Below the pieces are notes generated by a model, which was not told where the DNA came from, did not search any database, and saw nothing but the letters and a program-made list of their open reading frames with translations. The translations under genes and the position numbers were made by a program. This document shows, piece after piece, positions 16,430-25,140 of a DNA stretch of 64,000 nt; the first letter of the stretch is position 1; each line of letters begins with the position of its first letter. The DNA lies in assembly GCF_026626745.1 (NCBI RefSeq), contig NZ_JAPNJW010000002.1, positions 1,636,151 through 1,700,150 on the forward strand, given 5' to 3'. Source of the DNA: Nannocystis sp. RBIL2. Lineage in GTDB: Bacteria > Myxococcota_A > Polyangia > Nannocystales > Nannocystaceae.

Positions 16430-17533
16430 TCAGCCCTGCTTCGCCAGGAACGCCGCCGCCCGCGTCGCCGCGTTCGTGCGCAGATCGAGCCAGAACAGCC
16501 CGTACTCGATCGCATGGTAGTTACCGGCCCCGAGCGCGTGGTCGAGCAGGCGGCTCATCAAGTCGCGCGGCACCGTCCCGGACAGCTCCACCCGCAGCGT
16601 CCCCGCCTCGCAGCGCGCGCTGACGAATTCGGGCTGCGGCCGCGGCCGCGCTCCACTGCTGTCCCAAAAGACAGCCCCGAGCCCCCCGCGCCCCGGCGCC
16701 TCGTCGGCGCGCCACGTCAGCGGATTGACGCACACCCGCCGGCTCGGCGGCGCATCGGCGGGCGGCGGCGGGTTCTCGACGAACTCGATGCCGCGCGCGT
16801 AGTCCGGCCCGCGCGCGTTGAAGCCCACCACGCAGCCCGTCTGCTCCGCCGACGCGCACACCGGCAGCTCGCCCAGCGCCTCGTGCGTAATCGGCCCGCC
16901 GATCAGGTACGCCGCCACCAGCCGGGCCCGCAGCGGCCCGGGCGCGATCACCTCGCGCAGCAGCCGGAGCCCGACGAACGCCCCCTGGCTGTGCGCCGCG
17001 AGGATGAACGGCCGCCCGTGGTTGTCGTGCTCGAGGTAGTGGCGAAACGCCGCGATCGCATCGTCGCCGGCGAGCCCGATCGCAGCCGCCCCGTCGGCGC
17101 TGGCCGTCGTGAAGGCCGTCATGTTGGCCTGGCGGTAGCGCGGCGCGAACACCCGACAGCAGCCGTTGAAAGCGCTGGCCTGGATCCGCGTCGACCCGAC
17201 GTCGGTCGCCTCGTTGACCGTCGGATCGTCGAGGCGAGCGTTCCACGCGTCGCCGAGGAACGACGTCGGGTGCAGGTAGAACACGTCGACCTCCGGGTCC
17301 GCAGCGATCGCCACGCCCTCGACCTCCGCGTCCGCCGCGTCCGCAGTCTCCGGCCGCGCGCTCCATGTCCCCGGCTCCGCGTAGTCCGGCGCAGGCGGCG
17401 TATTCGCGGGATCGAACGGCACCCTCGGGGCCGCCACCGCCAGCACGATGTCGCCGAGGTACGCCCACCCGATCACCAGCACCAGCAGCAGCAGCGCCGC
17501 CAGCCCCACCAGCGCCCGCCGCAACCACTTCAT
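16430..17533 (-). CDS. DUF3089 alpha/beta-hydrolase with N-terminal membrane anchor
   Basis: 367 residues from ATG 17533. N-terminal anchor MKWLRRALVGLAALLLLVLV, then the DUF3089 pattern: VDVFYLHPTSFLGDAWNARL, RYRQANMTAFTT, DAIAAFRHYLEHDNHGRPFILAAHSQGAF with the nucleophile serine in AHSQG, YLIGGPIT and the family ending YGLFWLDLRTNAATRAAAFL. The family is annotated as lipase-like; substrate unknown. It is 68 bases downstream of a glycosyltransferase gene on the same strand. Confidence 0.85.
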   Translation of the reverse strand: MKWLRRALVGLAALLLLVLVIGWAYLGDIVLAVAAPRVPFDPANTPPAPDYAEPGTWSARPETADAADAEVEGVAIAADPEVDVFYLHPTSFLGDAWNARLDDPTVNEATDVGSTRIQASAFNGCCRVFAPRYRQANMTAFTTASADGAAAIGLAGDDAIAAFRHYLEHDNHGRPFILAAHSQGAFVGLRLLREVIAPGPLRARLVAAYLIGGPITHEALGELPVCASAEQTGCVVGFNARGPDYARGIEFVENPPPPADAPPSRRVCVNPLTWRADEAPGRGGLGAVFWDSSGARPRPQPEFVSARCEAGTLRVELSGTVPRDLMSRLLDHALGAGNYHAIEYGLFWLDLRTNAATRAAAFLAKQG

Positions 17534-17601
17534 CACCCCGGCCTCCGCGCTCCGCGACGACGCAGCGCCGCCTCGGCGAGCGCCGGCCGCAACCGCTTCA
17601 C

Positions 17602-18690
17602 TCAGGCCCCCTGCGCCAGCGCCTGCGACAGCGCCTGCGCCAACGCCATCGGCGCCCCCGGCCGTACCAGCGCGGTCTCCGGGTAGAGGTCGCGCATCAG
17701 CTCCGGGATCCCGCCGACCGCGGTGGCCACCACCGGCAGCCCGTAGCGCTTCGCCTCCGCGATCACCAGCGGCGCCCCCTCGGACAGCCCGCCGATCTCG
17801 CGCGACGGCACGCACAGCAGGGCCGCCCGACGGTACAGCGCCTCTTTCTCCGCGCCCTCGACGAACCCGTGGAAGCGCGCGTCCAGCCGCAGCCCCTCGG
17901 CCAGCCCCTGCAGGCGGCGCCGCTCGGGCCCGTCGCCGGCGATCGCCAGGCGCGGCCGCCGGGGCATCAGCGCCGCCGCGCGCAGCAGGTCGTCGACCCC
18001 CTTCTGCTTGATCAGGCGCCCGAGGAACAGCACCTCGTCGCCTGCCCGCTCGGACATGTCCGATACGACCTGTTCGATCGGACCTGGCCCATCAGCCACG
18101 CTGCCGACCATCGTCTCGATCCGCAGGGGCGGCGGGCCCGGCCAGGCCGCGGCCACCTTGGCCAGCTTCTCGGCCGACGGCAGCGCCACGCTCTCGGCCT
18201 GAGCCAGCGCGCTCATGGCCGCCTCGCGCAGCGGCCCCGGCAGGCGTAGCAGCAGATCGACGTCGGTGCCGTGGCCGTACAGCTCGCACGGCACCCTGGC
18301 CGCGCGGGCCGCCTCGGCCGCCAGCCAGCCGCACGGCAGCAGCATGTGAGCGGCGATCTTGTCGGGCAAAAACGCCCGGATCTCGCGCTGCAGGGCCCGC
18401 TGCAGCGCGGCCATGAACGGCAGCACCAGCAGCGCGCGCCACGGCCGGTCGCGGATGTTCTCGAGGATCCCGAACTGCCCCGTCAGGGACGACATGCCGG
18501 TCGGCGCGTAGGCGAAGCGGACCACCTCGCACGGCGACTGCAGCGCCCCGCGGACCCAGGCGGTCCGCGGGACCAGGAACCGCACAGTATCGCCGGCGGC
18601 CGCGCGCGCCTCCCAGTGGCGGAGGATGAAGCGACCGCGCGGGTCGCCGGACCACTGCGGGAAGGTCGTCGTGACGACCAGGACCCTCAC
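17602..18690 (-). CDS. Glycosyltransferase, GT4-like
   Basis: 362 residues from GTG 18690, which overlaps the methyltransferase stop (GTGA). N-terminal VRVLVVTTTFPQWSGDPRG, acceptor-side ELYGHGTDVDLL, then the GT-B donor half: VLFLGRLIKQKGVDDLLRAA, LAIAGDGPERRRLQ, VPSREIGGLSEGAPLVIAEA (the E-x7-E type element) and GLPVVATAVGGIPELM. Retaining transfer from a nucleotide sugar is expected. A palindrome copy encodes SDMSERAG near residue 210, just before the donor domain. Context with a methyltransferase suggests glycan or small-molecule decoration; no more can be said. Confidence 0.9.
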   Translation of the reverse strand: MRVLVVTTTFPQWSGDPRGRFILRHWEARAAAGDTVRFLVPRTAWVRGALQSPCEVVRFAYAPTGMSSLTGQFGILENIRDRPWRALLVLPFMAALQRALQREIRAFLPDKIAAHMLLPCGWLAAEAARAARVPCELYGHGTDVDLLLRLPGPLREAAMSALAQAESVALPSAEKLAKVAAAWPGPPPLRIETMVGSVADGPGPIEQVVSDMSERAGDEVLFLGRLIKQKGVDDLLRAAALMPRRPRLAIAGDGPERRRLQGLAEGLRLDARFHGFVEGAEKEALYRRAALLCVPSREIGGLSEGAPLVIAEAKRYGLPVVATAVGGIPELMRDLYPETALVRPGAPMALAQALSQALAQGA

Positions 18691-19412
18691 AGCTTCTCCG
18701 CCACGAACACGTAGAACCCGGCCAGCGCGGCCAGCGGGCTCTCCATCAGCGCCCACTCGACGCGGTCGTGCACCTTCCCGATCACGGGCAGGCGGCAGAC
18801 TACCGGGTGCGGCGTGGTGATGCGGATGCCGGCGCGCGCGACCACGCGGGTGCTGGACGGCAGCACGTTCGCGGCCTCGGCCGGGCTGAGGAAGCGGGTC
18901 GAGATCGCCGCCTCGTCGTAGGTGTGCGACGTCTTCCGCGGGCCCCACAGGCGCTTGATGAGGTAGCGCAGCGAGTTGCGGTTGTAGATGTCGAAGATGA
19001 TGTGGCCGCCCGGCCGGGTCACCCGCGCCATCTCCTGCAGGCACCGCTCCCAGCCCGGCACGTGGGCCAGCACCTTGAAGGAGTACGTCACGTCGAAGCT
19101 CGCGTCGGGGAACGGCAGTTCGGTCGCGCTGCCCTCCTGCACGTCGAGCCCGCGACTGCGGGCGTGCTCCAGCATCCCGGGCGACAGGTCGACGCCCTTG
19201 GCGCTGCGAGCGACCGTGGCCACCCGCTGAAGGATGAGCCCCGTCCCGCAGCCGACCTCGAGCGCGTCCTTCCCGGCGGCGTAGCGGCTGACGATCGCCG
19301 CCGCCTGGTCGTCGATGAGCTTGTGGTACCCGCGATCGCGGCCGTCGTCGTAGCCGGCCGAGAAAGCATCGTAATAGTTACGGTTCTGTGAAGAATCGGC
19401 GGTCGCCGCCAT
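18687..19412 (-). CDS. SAM-dependent class I methyltransferase
   Basis: 241 residues from ATG 19412 (ATGs at 19424 and 19472 are alternatives). Methyltransferase fold motifs: ALEVGCGTGLILQ (SAM loop), AKGVDLSPGMLEHARSRG, GSATELPFPDASFDVTYS, MARVTRPGGHIIFDIYN. N-terminal YYDAFSAGYDDGRDRGYHKL is typical of UbiE-like small-molecule enzymes. Substrate unknown. Translationally coupled to the glycosyltransferase. Its 5' region is shared with the imelysin operon. Confidence 0.9.
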   Translation of the reverse strand: MAATADSSQNRNYYDAFSAGYDDGRDRGYHKLIDDQAAAIVSRYAAGKDALEVGCGTGLILQRVATVARSAKGVDLSPGMLEHARSRGLDVQEGSATELPFPDASFDVTYSFKVLAHVPGWERCLQEMARVTRPGGHIIFDIYNRNSLRYLIKRLWGPRKTSHTYDEAAISTRFLSPAEAANVLPSSTRVVARAGIRITTPHPVVCRLPVIGKVHDRVEWALMESPLAALAGFYVFVAEKL

Positions 19413-19465
19413 GGCCGGCACCATAGCCGCGGCCCTGGCGTGCGTCCAGGCACCCCCTGGCAACG

Positions 19466-19494
19466 TTGACATTGAAAACGACTTTCAGTATCCC
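19466..19494 (+). promoter_or_regulatory. Sigma70-type promoter with Fur-like box in the spacer
   Basis: TTGACA at 19466-19471, 17-base spacer, TATCCC at 19489-19494. The spacer contains TGAAAACGACTTTCA (19473-19487), a 7-1-7 inverted repeat resembling the Fur consensus core. The position, about 55 bases before the imelysin ATG in an otherwise GC-rich gap, suits an iron-repressed promoter for the downstream imelysin operon. The TATCCC -10 is weak. Confidence 0.6.
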
Positions 19495-19549
19495 AAAACA
19501 ATCGCCAACGCACCTCGCGCTGGCGCGCTCACGGACTGGAAGCCCACGC

Positions 19550-20713
19550 ATGCGCCGCTCGCTCCTCGCCCTCTGCCTCCTCCCCGCCTGTACCAACAAC
19601 GCCGCCACCGGCTGGGACGACGACTCGTTCCGCTCCGAGGCGCAGAGCGTGGTCGACCGCTACGCCGAGCTCGTCTCCGCCGCCTACGAGAAGTCGAGCC
19701 GCGGCGCCGAGCAGATGGACAGCGCGCTGCAGGCGTTCGTCGCCGCCCCGTCGGCCGAGACGCTCGAGGCCACCAAGACCGCCTGGCTCGGCGCCCGCGA
19801 CGACTACGGCCTCACCGAGGTGTTCCGCTTCTACAACGGCCCGATCGACGCCGCGCCGGACGAGCTCGAGGGGCGGATCAACGCCTGGCCGATGGACGAG
19901 GCGTACATCGACTACGTCGAGGGCGAGCCCGACGTCGGCATCATCAACGACCTCGCGGGCTACCCGGAGATCACGCGCGACGTGCTGATCGAGCGCAACG
20001 GCGCCGAGGGCGAGGACAGCATCTCGACCGGCTGGCACGCGATCGAGTTCCTGCTGTGGGGCCAGGACCTGAGCGCCGACGGCCCGGGCGCGCGCCCGTG
20101 GAGCGACTACGTCGACGGCGCCGACGGCACCGCCGCCAACCAGGATCGCCGGCGCCAGTACCTCACCCTGACGAGCGAGCTGCTGCTCGACGACCTCGCG
20201 CGCGTCGCCGACGCCTGGTCCGAAGGCCAGGCCAACTACCGCGCCGACTTCGTCGCCCAGGATCCCAAGGAGGCGATCGCCAAGGTCCTCCTCGGCATGG
20301 CCAGCCTCAGCGGAGCCGAGCTCGCCGGCGAGCGCATGACCGTGGCCTACGACACGCGCGAGCAGGAGGACGAGCACTCCTGCTTCAGCGACAACACCCA
20401 CAAGGACCTGCTGGCCAACATCCAGGGCATCGAGGACGTGTACCTCGGCCGCATCGACGGCCAGGCGGGCGCGAGCCTGTCGAGCCTGGTCGCCCGCATC
20501 GACGCCGACGTCGACGCCGTCGCCACCGCCAAGCTCCAGGCCGCCGTCGCCGCGGTCAAGGCCATCCCGGCGCCGTTCGACGCCGCCATCCAGGCCAAGG
20601 ACGGCAGCCCGGAGCGCGCCGCCGTCAAGGCCGCCATCGACAGCCTCAAGGAGGCGACCGACGCGTTGGTCGCGGTCGCCGACGCGCTCGAGATCGAGCT
20701 CAACCTGGAGTAG
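19550..20713 (+). CDS. Imelysin-family (peptidase M75) lipoprotein, first copy
   Basis: 387 residues from ATG 19550. Lipobox LLALCLLPAC. Imelysin pattern: ATKTAWLGARDDYGLTEVFRFYNGPID, GRINAWPMDEAYIDY, and the GxHxxE motif GWHAIEFLLWGQDLS (H163, E166), then DNTHKDLLANIQGIEDVYLGR in the second half. Imelysins are periplasmic, helical and linked to iron uptake (IrpA, ICMP, EfeO-related). The first gene of a unit with a di-heme oxidoreductase, a second imelysin and an HTTM protein; a Fur-like box lies upstream. Confidence 0.92.
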   Translation: MRRSLLALCLLPACTNNAATGWDDDSFRSEAQSVVDRYAELVSAAYEKSSRGAEQMDSALQAFVAAPSAETLEATKTAWLGARDDYGLTEVFRFYNGPIDAAPDELEGRINAWPMDEAYIDYVEGEPDVGIINDLAGYPEITRDVLIERNGAEGEDSISTGWHAIEFLLWGQDLSADGPGARPWSDYVDGADGTAANQDRRRQYLTLTSELLLDDLARVADAWSEGQANYRADFVAQDPKEAIAKVLLGMASLSGAELAGERMTVAYDTREQEDEHSCFSDNTHKDLLANIQGIEDVYLGRIDGQAGASLSSLVARIDADVDAVATAKLQAAVAAVKAIPAPFDAAIQAKDGSPERAAVKAAIDSLKEATDALVAVADALEIELNLE

Positions 20714-20721
20714 ACTGGGCC

Positions 20722-22098
20722 GTGCGCCGCCTGCCTGTCCTTTGGGTCCTGTTCTTGGGGGCATCTTGCGAAGCCCCCGGGCCGGCGCTCGAGCCCGGCG
20801 AGGAGCTGGCCGGCGGTGACACCACGATCCGCGACGAGAGCCCGAACGCGTTCTCGTACAGCGCCCGCAACATGACCTTCGAGCGGCGCCAGCGGTTCGT
20901 GGTCGGCAACTCGTTCTTCAACAAGAACTGGGTCGTCGCCCCGGCCTCGACCACCGGCCGCGACGGCCTCGGCCCGACCTTCAACGCCCGCTCGTGCTCG
21001 GCCTGCCACTTCAAGGACGGCCGCGGCCGCCCGCCCGAGGACGACGAGGCGTTCGCCAGCATGCTGCTGCGCGTGTCGGTCCCCGGCGACGGCCTGCACG
21101 GCGGCCCGCGCGACGTCCCCGGCTACGGCGACCAGCTGCAGCCGAACGGCATCGAGGGGGTCGCCGGCGAGGCTGTCCCGAAGGTCACCTGGGTCGAGCA
21201 GCCGGGCGCCTTCGCCGACGGCGAGCCGTACAGCCTGCGCGCCCCGACCTACACCCTCGACGACCCGTCCTACGGCCCGCTCCCCGCCGACCTGCTGATC
21301 TCACCGCGGGTCGCCCCGGTGATGATCGGCATGGGCCTGCTCGAGGCCATCCCGGCGGCCGACATCCTCGCCCGCGAGGACCCTGACGACGGCGACGGCG
21401 ACGGCGTCTCCGGCCGCGCCAACTACGTGTGGGACCTGGCCGAAGACGCCGCGGTGCTCGGCCGCTTCGGCTGGAAGGCCAACCAGCCGACCGTCGCCCA
21501 GCAGACGGCCGGCGCCTTCCTCGGCGACATGGGCCTGACCACCGACATGTTCCCGCTGGAGAACTGTCCCGAAGGCCAGACCGAGTGCGCCGCCGCCCCG
21601 CACGGCGGCGCCCCCGAGGTCTCGCCCGATCTGCTCGACGACGTCATCTTCTACAGCGCCACGCTCGCAGTGCCGGCCCGCCGCGACGCCGGGGCCCCCG
21701 AGGTCCTGCGCGGCAAGCAGGTGTTCCTCGACGCCGGCTGCGCCGACTGCCACGTCCCGCGCCACCGCACCGCCGACGACGCCGCGATCGAGGAGGTCCG
21801 CGGCCAGACGATCTGGCCGTACACCGACCTCCTCCTGCACGACATGGGCAACGCGCTCGGCGACGGCCGCCGCGACTACCTCGCCGACGGCAACGAGTGG
21901 CGCACCCCGCCGCTGTGGGGCATCGGCCTGGTCGAGACCGTCAACGGCCACACCACCTTCCTCCACGACGGCCGCGCCCGCTCACTGATGGAGGCCGTGC
22001 TGTGGCACGGCGGCGAGGCCGAGCCGGCCCGCGAGGCCGTCCGCGCCCTCCCCTCGGGCGAGCGCGCGGCCCTCGTCGCCTTCCTGGAGTCGCTGTGA
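20722..22098 (+). CDS. Di-heme oxidoreductase (DHOR/DUF1111 family) lipoprotein
   Basis: 458 residues from GTG 20722, 8 bases after the imelysin gene. Lipobox LFLGASC. Two c-type heme sites: CSACH (C92-H96) preceded by GLGPTFNARS, and CADCH (C340-H344). Other family signatures: LISPRVAPVMIGMGLLEAIPAADIL, EDPDDGDGDGVSGRANYVWD, GRFGWKANQPTVAQQTAGAF, and TPPLWGIGL...TFLHDGRARSLMEAVLWHGGEA near the end. This family regularly pairs with imelysins and may change the redox state of iron, though its substrate is not established. NCPEGQTEC near residue 280 is repeat-like. Confidence 0.92.
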   Translation: MRRLPVLWVLFLGASCEAPGPALEPGEELAGGDTTIRDESPNAFSYSARNMTFERRQRFVVGNSFFNKNWVVAPASTTGRDGLGPTFNARSCSACHFKDGRGRPPEDDEAFASMLLRVSVPGDGLHGGPRDVPGYGDQLQPNGIEGVAGEAVPKVTWVEQPGAFADGEPYSLRAPTYTLDDPSYGPLPADLLISPRVAPVMIGMGLLEAIPAADILAREDPDDGDGDGVSGRANYVWDLAEDAAVLGRFGWKANQPTVAQQTAGAFLGDMGLTTDMFPLENCPEGQTECAAAPHGGAPEVSPDLLDDVIFYSATLAVPARRDAGAPEVLRGKQVFLDAGCADCHVPRHRTADDAAIEEVRGQTIWPYTDLLLHDMGNALGDGRRDYLADGNEWRTPPLWGIGLVETVNGHTTFLHDGRARSLMEAVLWHGGEAEPAREAVRALPSGERAALVAFLESL

Positions 22099-22242
22099 CC
22101 GCCGCGGGCGCGCAGCCTGCCCCTTCGGACATGTCCATTCCGCCCGGCGCGAAAGGACATGTCCTCCAGGACATGCCCCCAAGGACCGCTACTCACGTCG
22201 CGGCCCTGCCGCGCCCCTCGCCGCCCCGCCTCTGAGGTCCCG
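22099..22242. repeat. Palindrome cluster between operon genes
   Basis: Contains GGACATGTCC near 22127 (in CCTTCGGACATGTCCATTCCG), a second copy near 22154 (AAAGGACATGTCCTCC) directly followed by AGGACATGCCCCC. The last two halves can form a hairpin. Placed between the DHOR and second imelysin genes, so it may modulate read-through or mRNA stability within the operon. Confidence 0.75.
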
Positions 22243-23352
22243 ATGATCCGCACCGGTCTCTCTCGCCATGTCCTTTCGGTCATGCTCTTCGGGGCAGGTG
22301 CCGGCACGCTCCTCGGCTTCGCCTGCGGCGGCGGCGGCGACGACTCGCGCCCGGCCGTGCTCGAGCACGTCGCCCGCGAGGTCGCAGTCCCGGCCTTCAC
22401 CGACCTGCACGAGCGGGCCGAGGACATGGTCGCGGCGATGGACTTCCTGTGCGCCGCCCCCGATCCCGGCGCCCTGGCGGCCGCGCAGAACGCCTGGTCG
22501 GCCGAGCGCGACGCCTGGTCGCGCGTGCTCCCGTTCGGCTTCGGCCCGCTGCCGGCCGAGCTCAACGCCCTCGACTTCTGGCCCGTGCGCGTCGACACCG
22601 TCGAGGACGCGGTCGCCGGCGCCCCCGACACGCCCGACGCGGCCTACCTCGGCGGCCTCGGCGTCAGCGCCAAGGGCATGCCCGCGCTCGAGTATCTGCT
22701 ATGGGGCGAGGTCCAGGGCGACGCCCTCACCGCCCTGCAGGCCGAGGGCGGCGCGCGTCGCTGCGGCTACGCCAAGCTGCTGGCGGCAGACATCGCCGCC
22801 CGCACCGACGCGCTCGCCACCGCCTGGTCCGGCGAGTACGCCGACACCCTCGCCACCGCGGGCATCGGCAGCGCCACCTACGACTCGCTCAAGGCCGGCC
22901 TCGACGAGGTCGTCAACAAGTCGATCGACGCCTGCCTGACGATGGTCAAGGGCAAGCTCGACAACCCGCTCGGCAACCTCACCGGCGCGGCCGAGGACCC
23001 GTCGCTGATGGAGTCGCGCTTCTCTGGCCGCACCCGCGCCGACCTGCAGGCCAACCTCGCCGGCGTGTGGGCCGTCTATCACGGCGCGGACGAGGGCGCC
23101 CCCGCGGCCGGCCTCTCGGTCCTCGTCCGCGAGCTCGACCCGGCGCTCGACGACCGCGTGCGCGCCCAGTACGCCCGCGCGAGCGAGGTCCTGGCCGCCG
23201 TCCCCGAGCCGATGACCGCGGCCCTGGTCGCCGACCGCACCGCCGTCCAGCTCGCGCGCGACGAGCTCGACACCTTCCGCCGCCTGCTCAAGCTCGACGT
23301 CGCCAGCACCCTCGGCGTCACCCTCGCCCTGAGCGACAACGACGGCGACTGA
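22243..23352 (+). CDS. Imelysin-family lipoprotein, second copy
   Basis: 369 residues from ATG 22243. Signal and lipobox GTLLGFAC followed by GGGG. Pattern of the second imelysin type: AAAQNAWSAERDAWSRV, ELNALDFWPVRVDTVE, and GMPALEYLLWGEV where the first imelysin has GWHAIEFLLWG, i.e. the His of GxHxxE is Pro. GRTRADLQANLAGVWAVYHG corresponds to the second-half motif. Paired imelysins of the two types flanking a DHOR are a known arrangement; together they probably handle periplasmic iron. Confidence 0.88.
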   Translation: MIRTGLSRHVLSVMLFGAGAGTLLGFACGGGGDDSRPAVLEHVAREVAVPAFTDLHERAEDMVAAMDFLCAAPDPGALAAAQNAWSAERDAWSRVLPFGFGPLPAELNALDFWPVRVDTVEDAVAGAPDTPDAAYLGGLGVSAKGMPALEYLLWGEVQGDALTALQAEGGARRCGYAKLLAADIAARTDALATAWSGEYADTLATAGIGSATYDSLKAGLDEVVNKSIDACLTMVKGKLDNPLGNLTGAAEDPSLMESRFSGRTRADLQANLAGVWAVYHGADEGAPAAGLSVLVRELDPALDDRVRAQYARASEVLAAVPEPMTAALVADRTAVQLARDELDTFRRLLKLDVASTLGVTLALSDNDGD

Positions 23353-23362
23353 CCCGAAGGCC

Positions 23363-25018
23363 ATGTCCGACCCCGACCGCAGCCCGCCCGCTCCGGTCCC
23401 GCAAACACATGTCCCGAGCGCCATGTCCCCCGGGACAACCCATCGCGCGCTCGGCAGCTCGCCCGTCGCCGCTCCGGAGCAGTCGGATCCACCTGCTCCG
23501 AACGCCATGTCCTCCGGGACATCCGCGCCGGGCGCCGCCGCCCCGCCCCCGTCGACGGCCCCGAGCGACATGTCCTCCGGGACATCCGCGTCGGATGCCG
23601 CCGCCTCGCCCTCGTCGGCGGCCCCGGGCGATATGTCCTTCGGGACATCCGACATGCTCGACTCGCCGCCACGACATGCCCGCGACGACATGTCCGTCAG
23701 GACAGCCGTCCCGCCATCCATCTCTTCTTCGCCCCTGCTCCGCGCCCTCCTCGCCCCGGTCGACGCGGCCGGCCTGCACGCGTTCCGGATCGGCTTCGGC
23801 CTGCTGATGTTCGCCGGCACCGTCCGCTTCGCCGCGCGCGGGTGGATCCACCAGCTCTACGTCGACCCGACCTGGCACTTCCACTACTGGGGCTTCGAGT
23901 GGCTCGCGCCGCTGCCCGAGGCCGGCATGATCGCAGTGTTCGTCGCCCAGGGCCTGCTCGCCCTGCTGGTCGCCGCGGGCGTGGCCTACCGGCCCGCGAT
24001 CGCCCTGTTCTTCGTCCTCTTCACCTACGTCGAGCTGCTCGACAAGGCGACCTACCTCAACCACTACTACTTCGTCAGCGTCGTCGCCCTGCTGATGGTC
24101 GCCCTGCCGCTGGATCGCCGCACCACGGTCGCCCCGACCTGGGCGCTGTGGGCCCTGCGATTGCAGGTCGGCCTGGTCTACTTCTTCGCCGGCCTGGCCA
24201 AGCTGCGCCCCGACTGGCTGCTGCACGCGCAGCCGCTCAAGCTGTGGCTGGCCGCGCGCGCCGACTTCCCGCTGCTCGGCGGCCTCTTGCGGCGGCCCGA
24301 GACCCCGTACCTCATGAGCTGGGGCGGCGCAGTGTTCGACCTCTCGGTCCCGTTCCTGCTGCTGCACCCGCGCACGCGCCCGTTCGCCTACGCCGGCGTG
24401 CTCGTGTTCCACGGCCTCACCGGCGCCCTCTTCCCGGCGATCGGCATGTTCCCGTGGCTGATGGCCGCCGCCGCCCTGGTGTTCTTCCCGCCCGACTGGC
24501 CGCGGCGGCTGTGGCGTCGCCTGTCCCCGCGGACATGCCCCCCGGCACCTGTCCTGTCGAACACGTCATTTTCCGCCCGCCCGCTGCTGCTCGCGGCCCT
24601 CGCCCTCCACTTCGCCGTCCAGCTCGCGCTGCCGCTGCGCCGCTTCGCCTACCCCGGCGACACCGCCTGGACCGAAGAGGGCTACCGCTTCGCCTGGCAG
24701 GTCATGCTGGTCGAGAAGGTCGGCAGCGTCGTCTACCGCGTGCGCGAACCGGGCGGCGGCCGCGAGCGCCTGGTCGACCCCGAGCCGGCGCTGACCGCCC
24801 AGCAGGCCAAGCAGATGGCTTTCCAGCCCGACATGATCCTCGAGTACGCGCACCACCTCGCGGCCCGGAGCCCCGGCGCCGAGGTCCGGGCCGACGTCTT
24901 CGTCACCTACAACGGCCGCCCCGCGGCCCGCCTCGTCGACCCCGACGTCGATCTCGCGCGCGAACGCGACGGCCTGCGCCCGCAGCCGTGGATCTTGCCC
25001 GCGCCGCCGCGGCCGTGA
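23363..25018 (+). CDS. HTTM-domain membrane protein (vitamin K carboxylase-like)
   Basis: 551 residues from ATG 23363, 10 bases after the second imelysin. Residues about 130-420 form the HTTM domain: VDAAGLHAFRIGFGLLMFAG, LYVDPTWHFHYWGFEWLAPLP, LDKATYLNHYYFVSVVALLM, RLQVGLVYFFAGLAKLRPDWL with several membrane helices. The C-terminal part is soluble (LAWQVML-type, then VDPDVDLARERDGLRPQPWIL). HTTM proteins are related to gamma-carboxylase but in iron operons their function is unknown. The first 120 residues are not HTTM: they are a Pro/Ser/Ala segment built from palindrome repeats (MSSGTSA, DMSSGTSAS, DMSFGTSD), so the true start could be further downstream. Confidence 0.85.
   Translation: MSDPDRSPPAPVPQTHVPSAMSPGTTHRALGSSPVAAPEQSDPPAPNAMSSGTSAPGAAAPPPSTAPSDMSSGTSASDAAASPSSAAPGDMSFGTSDMLDSPPRHARDDMSVRTAVPPSISSSPLLRALLAPVDAAGLHAFRIGFGLLMFAGTVRFAARGWIHQLYVDPTWHFHYWGFEWLAPLPEAGMIAVFVAQGLLALLVAAGVAYRPAIALFFVLFTYVELLDKATYLNHYYFVSVVALLMVALPLDRRTTVAPTWALWALRLQVGLVYFFAGLAKLRPDWLLHAQPLKLWLAARADFPLLGGLLRRPETPYLMSWGGAVFDLSVPFLLLHPRTRPFAYAGVLVFHGLTGALFPAIGMFPWLMAAAALVFFPPDWPRRLWRRLSPRTCPPAPVLSNTSFSARPLLLAALALHFAVQLALPLRRFAYPGDTAWTEEGYRFAWQVMLVEKVGSVVYRVREPGGGRERLVDPEPALTAQQAKQMAFQPDMILEYAHHLAARSPGAEVRADVFVTYNGRPAARLVDPDVDLARERDGLRPQPWILPAPPRP
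23406..23705 (+). repeat. In-gene array of ATGTCC-loop-GGACAT hairpins
   Basis: Within the 5' part of the HTTM gene, at least five copies of (G)ACATGTCC or CCATGTCC with loop TCCG, CCCG or TTCG and then GGACA. Clear ones are near 23421, 23506, 23569, 23632 and 23689. The three central units are about 63 bases apart, keeping the frame, and each encodes (A/D)MS(S/F)GTS. The UUCG/UCCG-type loops would give stable RNA hairpins. Confidence 0.85.
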
Positions 25019-25140
25019 GCGCGAGCCGGCCTCGCCCGCACCCACCATCACCGACCCCGGAACGGCGCTCGCCACGACGGGCCCGCCGCGATTCGGGCTC
25101 TTCTTCCGCCGCCTTCGGCCCGCGTAGTATCCTCGCCGCC

